Source of the DNA: WHTB01 sp050699035 | GTDB lineage: Bacteria > Actinomycetota > Actinomycetes > Propionibacteriales > Nocardioidaceae | Assembly: GCA_050699035.1 (NCBI GenBank) | Contig: JBOHDE010000133.1 | Span: forward strand, 1 to 10,619 | Reading direction: 5' to 3' | DNA: 10,619 bases | In this document: piece by piece, positions 7,280-10,619 of the stretch | Numbering within the stretch: the stretch's first letter is position 1 | How the letters are laid out: each line of letters starts with the position of its first letter | Notes under the pieces: model-generated | Seen by the model: the letters and a program-made list of their open reading frames with translations, nothing else | What the model was told of the DNA's origin: nothing | The model's database searches: none | Translations under genes and position numbers: made by a program

Positions 7280-8590
7280 TCAGCGGCGGGCCGCGCCGGT
7301 CACCATCCAGGCCGGCGACCGCGCCCGCCACAGCAGGGTCGCCAGCCGGGCCAGCATGAACCCGCCGAACGCCCACCACAGCCACACCAGCCCGCCGTCG
7401 GTGGCCGGTACCGTCAGCGCCAGCGGTACGAAGGCGACCAGCGTGACGACTCCCGCCCAGGCGAGGTAGACGCCGTCGCCCGCACCGATCAGCACCCCGT
7501 CGAGTACGAACACCACGCCGCACACCGGCTGCTGCACCGCAGCCACGATCAGCACCGCGGCCAGTGCGTCCTGCACGGCGACGTCGGCGGTGAACAGCGG
7601 GCCCAGCAGCTGGGAGAGCGCCAGCAGGGCCAGGCCGAAGACCACGCCCGACAGCACGCCCCACCAGATCAGCCGGCGGGTGACGTCGCGGACCCCGTCC
7701 AGGTCGGCGGCACCGAGATAGCGCCCGGTCATCGCCTGCGCAGCGATGGCCAGCGCGTCGAGGGCGAACACCAGGAACGTCCAGACAGTGAACGCGACCT
7801 GGTGGGCGGCGATCGCCACGTCTCCCTGCGCGGTCGCGACGTAGGTGGTCACGAGCAGCGCCACCCGCAGGGTCAGGGTGCGGACGACCAGGGGGAGGCC
7901 GGTGTGGCCGGCTGCCCTGATCCCGGCCCGGTCGGGCGTCAGCGCGGCGCCGTACTCCCGTGCCCCGCGCACGACCACCAGCGTCAGCCAGCAGGCCGCG
8001 CCGGCCTGGGCGATCGCGGTGCCGGCCGCGGAGCCGCCGATGCCGAGGTCGAAGCCGTAGACCAAGACGACGTTCAGCACGATGTTGGCGAGGTTCGCGG
8101 TGACGGCGACGACCAGCGGCGTACGGGTGTCTTGCAGACCGCGCAGCACACCGGTCGCGGCGAAGACCACGAACATCGCCGGGAGGCCAAGCCCGGCGAC
8201 CCGCAGGTACGTCACCGCGTGGCCGGCGACGGCCTCTGATGGGCCCAGCAGGCCGATCAGCCAGGGCGCGGCGGCGACACCCACCACCGCGGTGACCAGC
8301 CCCAGGCCGAGCGCGAGCCAGATGCCGTCCGCGCCTTGGGTGTACGCCGCGCGGCGGTCGCCGGCTCCGAGCTGGCGGGCGACGCTGGAGGTCGTGCCGT
8401 AGGCGAGGAACACGAACAGGCCAAGGAGCGTGGTGAGTACGGCACCGGCGACCCCGAGCCCGGCTAGCTGGGCGGTGCCGAGCCGGCCGATGATCGCCGA
8501 GTCGGCCAGCAGGAACAGTGGCTCGGCGACCAACGCCGCGAACGCGGGGACGGCGAGGCGCCAGATCTCGCGGTCGGTGGGCGTCAGCAT
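7280..8590 (-). CDS. MATE-family efflux transporter (DinF-like)
   Basis: This 436-residue membrane protein is a cation-coupled drug or metabolite exporter of the multidrug and toxic compound extrusion family. The start chosen is ATG at 8590: the protein then begins MLTPTDREIWRLAVPAF, matching the DinF-type N-terminus. About twelve hydrophobic segments follow. Landmarks are AEPLFLLADSAIIGRLG (22-38), the GVLRGLQDTRTPL loop (147-159) and the AAHQVAFTVW segment (261-270) that opens the second half. Longer versions from 8659 or 8809 add a non-hydrophobic, unconserved extension. There is no good Shine-Dalgarno before 8590, so the message may be leaderless or poorly translated. The gene converges on the importer operon and diverges from dnaB. 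Substrate is unknown. Confidence 0.9.
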   Translation of the reverse strand: MLTPTDREIWRLAVPAFAALVAEPLFLLADSAIIGRLGTAQLAGLGVAGAVLTTLLGLFVFLAYGTTSSVARQLGAGDRRAAYTQGADGIWLALGLGLVTAVVGVAAAPWLIGLLGPSEAVAGHAVTYLRVAGLGLPAMFVVFAATGVLRGLQDTRTPLVVAVTANLANIVLNVVLVYGFDLGIGGSAAGTAIAQAGAACWLTLVVVRGAREYGAALTPDRAGIRAAGHTGLPLVVRTLTLRVALLVTTYVATAQGDVAIAAHQVAFTVWTFLVFALDALAIAAQAMTGRYLGAADLDGVRDVTRRLIWWGVLSGVVFGLALLALSQLLGPLFTADVAVQDALAAVLIVAAVQQPVCGVVFVLDGVLIGAGDGVYLAWAGVVTLVAFVPLALTVPATDGGLVWLWWAFGGFMLARLATLLWRARSPAWMVTGAARR

Positions 8591-8688
8591 GGTAAGTACC
8601 AAGGTAGCCAGTTGGATCTGTCGTACCCGGCTCTGGTCCAGGATGTGGCGCGACGTCATGGCGAATCCCGGACGAGCCGCGCTGATTC

Positions 8689-8835
8689 TGTGGTCCACAG
8701 CCGGTGGACGGGCATCTGCGCAGGTCAGAGGGTGTGCTCGCCGCCGTCTCCCCAGGATTTCCACAGGTGTGTACCCAGCCTGTGCACACCGTTCGGAGGG
8801 ATCGTGCACAGGTTATCCACAGGGTCTGTGGACGC
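8689..8835. promoter_or_regulatory. Cluster of DnaA-box-like 9-mers upstream of dnaB
   Basis: TTATCCACA at 8813-8821 is an exact strong DnaA box. Within 147 bases there are several near matches to TTRTNCACA: the palindrome CTGTGGTCCACAG (8689-8701, a box-like TGGTCCACA), ATTTCCACA (8757-8765), CTGTGCACA (8780-8788), its opposite-strand partner GTGTGCACA (8781-8789), TCGTGCACA (8802-8810) and GCGTCCACA on the minus strand (8827-8835). The cluster lies 128-274 bases before the dnaB start. It suggests DnaA control of the helicase gene or DnaA titration. It also lies near the -35/-10-like TTCGAC (8842-8847) and TAGCGT (8864-8869). This does not by itself make it an origin. Confidence 0.6.
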
Positions 8836-8910
8836 GGCGCTTTCGACCCTCCGCGCGAGCGCGTAGCGTCCGCCGAGGTTCGGAGATCTGCGGGTGTCGG
8901 TGTGAGACTC

Positions 8911-8932
8911 TAGGGTGTCGAACAGATGTTCT
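8911..8932 (+). promoter_or_regulatory. dnaB proximal promoter with LexA (SOS) box
   Basis: CGAACAGATGTTCT at 8919-8932 contains GAAC-N4-GTTC and fits the Gram-positive/actinobacterial LexA consensus CGAACRNRYGTTYC except at the last base. It starts three bases after TAGGGT (8911-8916), which resembles the TANNNT form of an actinobacterial -10 element, so LexA bound here would cover the likely transcription start. The dnaB start codon is 31 bases past the box. There is no clear -35, which is common for actinobacterial promoters. The operator match is good; promoter placement is less sure. Confidence 0.6.
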
Positions 8933-8962
8933 ACATCCGGTGTCGGGGAAAGGGGTGCGGCG

Positions 8963-10619
8963 TTGAGCATCGCCGAGTTTCACCAAGACGTCCCCACCGA
9001 TGACTACTCCAGCCAGCTCGCCCGGACGCCGCCGTCGGACCACGTAGCCGAGCAGAGCGTCCTCGGGGCAATGCTGATGTCCAAGGACGCCATCGCCGAC
9101 GTGGTCGAGCAGATCCGCGGCACCGACTTCTACCGGCCGGCGCACGAGACGATCTACGACGCGATCATCGACCTGTACGGCCGGGGCGAGCCGGCCGACG
9201 CGGTCACCGTGTCGGCGGAGCTGCAGCGGCTCGGTGAGCTGGGCCGGGTCGGCGGTGCGCCGTACCTCCACACCCTGGTGTCGGGCGTGCCGATCGCTGC
9301 CAACGCCGGCTACTACGCCGAGATCGTGCGGGAGAAGGCGATCCTGCGTCGGCTCGTCGACGCCGGCACCAAGATCGCCCAGATGGGCTACGCCGGCGAG
9401 GGCGAGGTCGACGACGTCGTCGACCGGGCGCAGGCCGAGGTCTACGGCGTCACCGAGAAGCGGTCGAGCGAGGACTACGCACCGCTCAGCGAGATCATGG
9501 AGGCTGCCCTCGACGAGATCGAGGCGATCGGCAACCGCAACGGCGAGATGGTCGGCGTACCCACCGGGTTCGCCGAGCTCGACGACCTGACCAATGGCCT
9601 GCACCCCGGTCAGATGGTGGTCATCGCGGCCCGCCCCGCCATGGGCAAGGCGCTCGCCCTCGACACCCCGCTGCCCACGCCGACCGGCTGGACCACCATG
9701 GGCGAGGTAGCGGTCGGGGACCTACTGATCGGCGCCGACGGCAGGCCGACTCGTGTCGTGGCCGCGACCGAGGTGATGGTCGACCGCCCGTGCTACCAGG
9801 TCCATTTCAGCGACGGCTCGTCGATCGTCGCCGACGCCGAGCATCAGTGGGCAACCTTTGTCGACGGTGCGCCGTCGGCACGAGTGACGACTACCGCCGC
9901 GTTAGCTGTCTCGTTGACCGAGGGCGCGCTGCACGCCGTTGACGCCGACCGCAAGGTCGAGGCAGTCACTAGGGTGCCGTCCGTCCCCGTCCGCTGCGTA
10001 CAGGTATCGGCCGATGACCGCCTCTACCTCGCGGGCAGCACCAAGGTCCCCACCCACAACTCGACGCTGGCCCTTGATATCGCCCGGGCCTCGGCGATCA
10101 AGCACGGGTTGTGCAGTGTCATGTTCTCGCTGGAGATGACGCGCAACGAGATCACCATGCGGCTGCTGTCGGCGGAGGGGCGCATCCCGCTGCATCACAT
10201 GCGCAACGGCCACATGAGCGACGACGACTGGCAACGGCTCGCCCGCAAGATGGGGGAGGTGTCGTCGGCGCCGCTGTTCATCGACGACTCGCCCAACATG
10301 ACGATGACCGAGATCCGGGCCAAGGCCCGCCGGCTCAAGCAGCGGCACGACCTGCGGCTGATCGTGATCGACTACCTGCAGCTGATGACCTCCGGCAAGA
10401 AGGTCGAGAGCCGCCAGGTCGAGGTGTCGGAGTTCTCGCGCCAGCTCAAGCTGATCGCCAAGGAGCTCGAGGTGCCGGTCGTCGCCCTGTCCCAGCTCAA
10501 CCGTGGCGCCGAGCAGCGTTCCGACAAGCGCCCGATGCTGTCCGACCTTCGCGAGTCCGGCTGCCTGACTGCGGACACGACCTTGCTCCGCGCCGACACC
10601 GGGGTGCCGATCTCCTTCA
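8963..10619 (+). CDS. dnaB: Replicative DNA helicase DnaB precursor with two inteins (3' end outside window)
   Basis: DnaB is the hexameric ATP-driven helicase that unwinds DNA at the fork. The frame is open for 552 codons to the window end. TTG at 8963 is chosen because GAAAGGGG (8948-8955) lies seven bases upstream and the product begins SIAEFHQD, as in related actinobacteria. An in-frame GTG at 8915 would put the LexA box inside coding sequence. The N-terminal domain (about 27-130) includes HVAEQSVLGAML and the GGAPYLHTLV segment; a linker leads to the RecA-like domain at about 195 (GVPTGFAELDDLTNGLHPGQ). Walker A is ARPAMGK (223-229) and continues only after intein 1 with S367 TLALD. Catalytic E391 (SLEM), Walker B LIVIDYLQLM with D470, and LSQLNRGAEQR (509-519) follow. 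RESG (530-533) precedes intein 2. Visible helicase residues are 1-229 and 367-533. Confidence 0.95.
   Translation, partial: MSIAEFHQDVPTDDYSSQLARTPPSDHVAEQSVLGAMLMSKDAIADVVEQIRGTDFYRPAHETIYDAIIDLYGRGEPADAVTVSAELQRLGELGRVGGAPYLHTLVSGVPIAANAGYYAEIVREKAILRRLVDAGTKIAQMGYAGEGEVDDVVDRAQAEVYGVTEKRSSEDYAPLSEIMEAALDEIEAIGNRNGEMVGVPTGFAELDDLTNGLHPGQMVVIAARPAMGKALALDTPLPTPTGWTTMGEVAVGDLLIGADGRPTRVVAATEVMVDRPCYQVHFSDGSSIVADAEHQWATFVDGAPSARVTTTAALAVSLTEGALHAVDADRKVEAVTRVPSVPVRCVQVSADDRLYLAGSTKVPTHNSTLALDIARASAIKHGLCSVMFSLEMTRNEITMRLLSAEGRIPLHHMRNGHMSDDDWQRLARKMGEVSSAPLFIDDSPNMTMTEIRAKARRLKQRHDLRLIVIDYLQLMTSGKKVESRQVEVSEFSRQLKLIAKELEVPVVALSQLNRGAEQRSDKRPMLSDLRESGCLTADTTLLRADTGVPISF
9650..10060 (+). mobile_element. 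Intein 1 of DnaB: class 3 mini-intein in the Walker A P-loop
   Basis: This 137-residue in-frame insertion self-excises from the DnaB precursor, joining K229 to S367 to rebuild GKS. It begins ALALDTPLPTPTGWTTMG, so residue 1 is Ala rather than Cys/Ser, and ends VPTHN followed by Ser. Numbered within the intein, block B has H65 and W67 (AEHQW), block F has C116 (VPVRCVQV), and block G has T135, H136 and N137. A Trp two residues after the block B His, Cys at F:4 and Thr at G:5 form the WCT set defining class 3 inteins, in which the block F Cys is the first nucleophile. Between blocks B and F there are only about 45 residues, so there is no homing endonuclease. Codon choice includes CTA, TTA, AGG, ACT and GTA, unlike the flanking helicase. 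Mycobacterial DnaB carries a comparable P-loop intein. Confidence 0.93.
10562..10619 (+). mobile_element. Intein 2 of DnaB, N-terminal 19 residues only (continues past window)
   Basis: After the conserved helicase segment MLSDLRESG the frame does not continue with the usual SIEQDAD. It reads CLTADTTLLRADTGVPIS instead, which is a class 1 intein block A: Cys1, a T-x-D-T pattern, then a hydrophobic strand and a turn. The position, RESG before Cys, is the same as that of the Synechocystis DnaB intein. Only residues C534-F552 are visible, so length, the presence of a homing endonuclease and the C-terminal junction cannot be judged. The block A match plus exact position in a known intein hotspot make the call strong despite the short stretch. 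Confidence 0.88.

Noticed and set aside
7122..8789. Long minus-strand open frame of 555 codons overlapping the MATE gene
   Set aside because: It is rich in Arg, Gly and Pro with no family motifs and is out of phase with the MATE gene, whose twelve hydrophobic segments are convincing. It is a shadow caused by high GC.
8591..8809. Longer MATE starts at 8659 or 8809 (minus strand)
   Set aside because: The added residues are polar and unconserved, and the extension runs through the DnaA-box region. The family N-terminus begins at 8590.
8689..8835. Chromosomal origin (oriC)
   Set aside because: The region is short, lacks a clear AT-rich unwinding element and is not beside dnaA or dnaN. Only a DnaA-box cluster can be supported.
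8915..8962. In-frame GTG at 8915 as the dnaB start
   Set aside because: It has no ribosome-binding site, would encode an unconserved stretch and would place the LexA box within coding sequence. TTG 8963 has a good ribosome-binding site.
9650..10060. Insertion of unrelated coding sequence or a frameshift in dnaB
   Set aside because: The frame stays open throughout, both junctions match the P-loop exactly, and intein blocks A, B, F and G are all recognisable.

Overview
The window is a high-GC chromosomal segment from an actinobacterium, most likely from the Nocardioides/Propionibacteriales side. This is an inference from very strong G/C third-position bias, GTG and TTG starts, actinobacterial-style signals, and the ssb-rpsR-rplI...dnaB neighbourhood. 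No rRNA, tRNA, CRISPR array, insertion sequence or prophage is visible.

Layout. Bases 1-1139 (+) hold the end of ssb, then rpsR (bS18) and rplI (bL9), the usual replication/ribosome cluster, closed by a hairpin at 1175-1211. Bases 1403-7164 (+) hold a five-gene peptide-type ABC importer operon: lipoprotein binding protein, two permeases and two ATPases. The last four genes are tightly packed or overlapping. A strong hairpin separates the binding-protein gene from the first permease, and an 11-bp-periodic triple repeat lies upstream of the operon. The operon ends at a compound palindrome (7179-7231), convergent with a MATE-family exporter gene on the minus strand (7280-8590). A 372-base divergent intergenic region (8591-8962) contains a cluster of DnaA-box-like sequences, including one exact TTATCCACA, followed by a LexA/SOS-type operator. 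Next comes dnaB, the replicative helicase gene, which starts with TTG at 8963 and runs off the window.

The most notable content is in dnaB. Its reading frame is interrupted by an in-frame 137-residue mini-intein placed inside the Walker A P-loop, between K229 and the following Ser. This intein lacks an N-terminal nucleophile and shows the W/C/T residue set of class 3 inteins. A second intein begins at Cys534, in the helicase motif where the Synechocystis DnaB intein sits, and is cut by the window end. The helicase therefore needs two protein-splicing events to become active, and its promoter region carries candidate DnaA and LexA sites.

Functionally, SSB and DnaB act at the replication fork, and S18 and L9 in the ribosome. 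The importer and the MATE exporter are membrane-transport genes lying between rplI and dnaB, which are often much closer together in related genomes.
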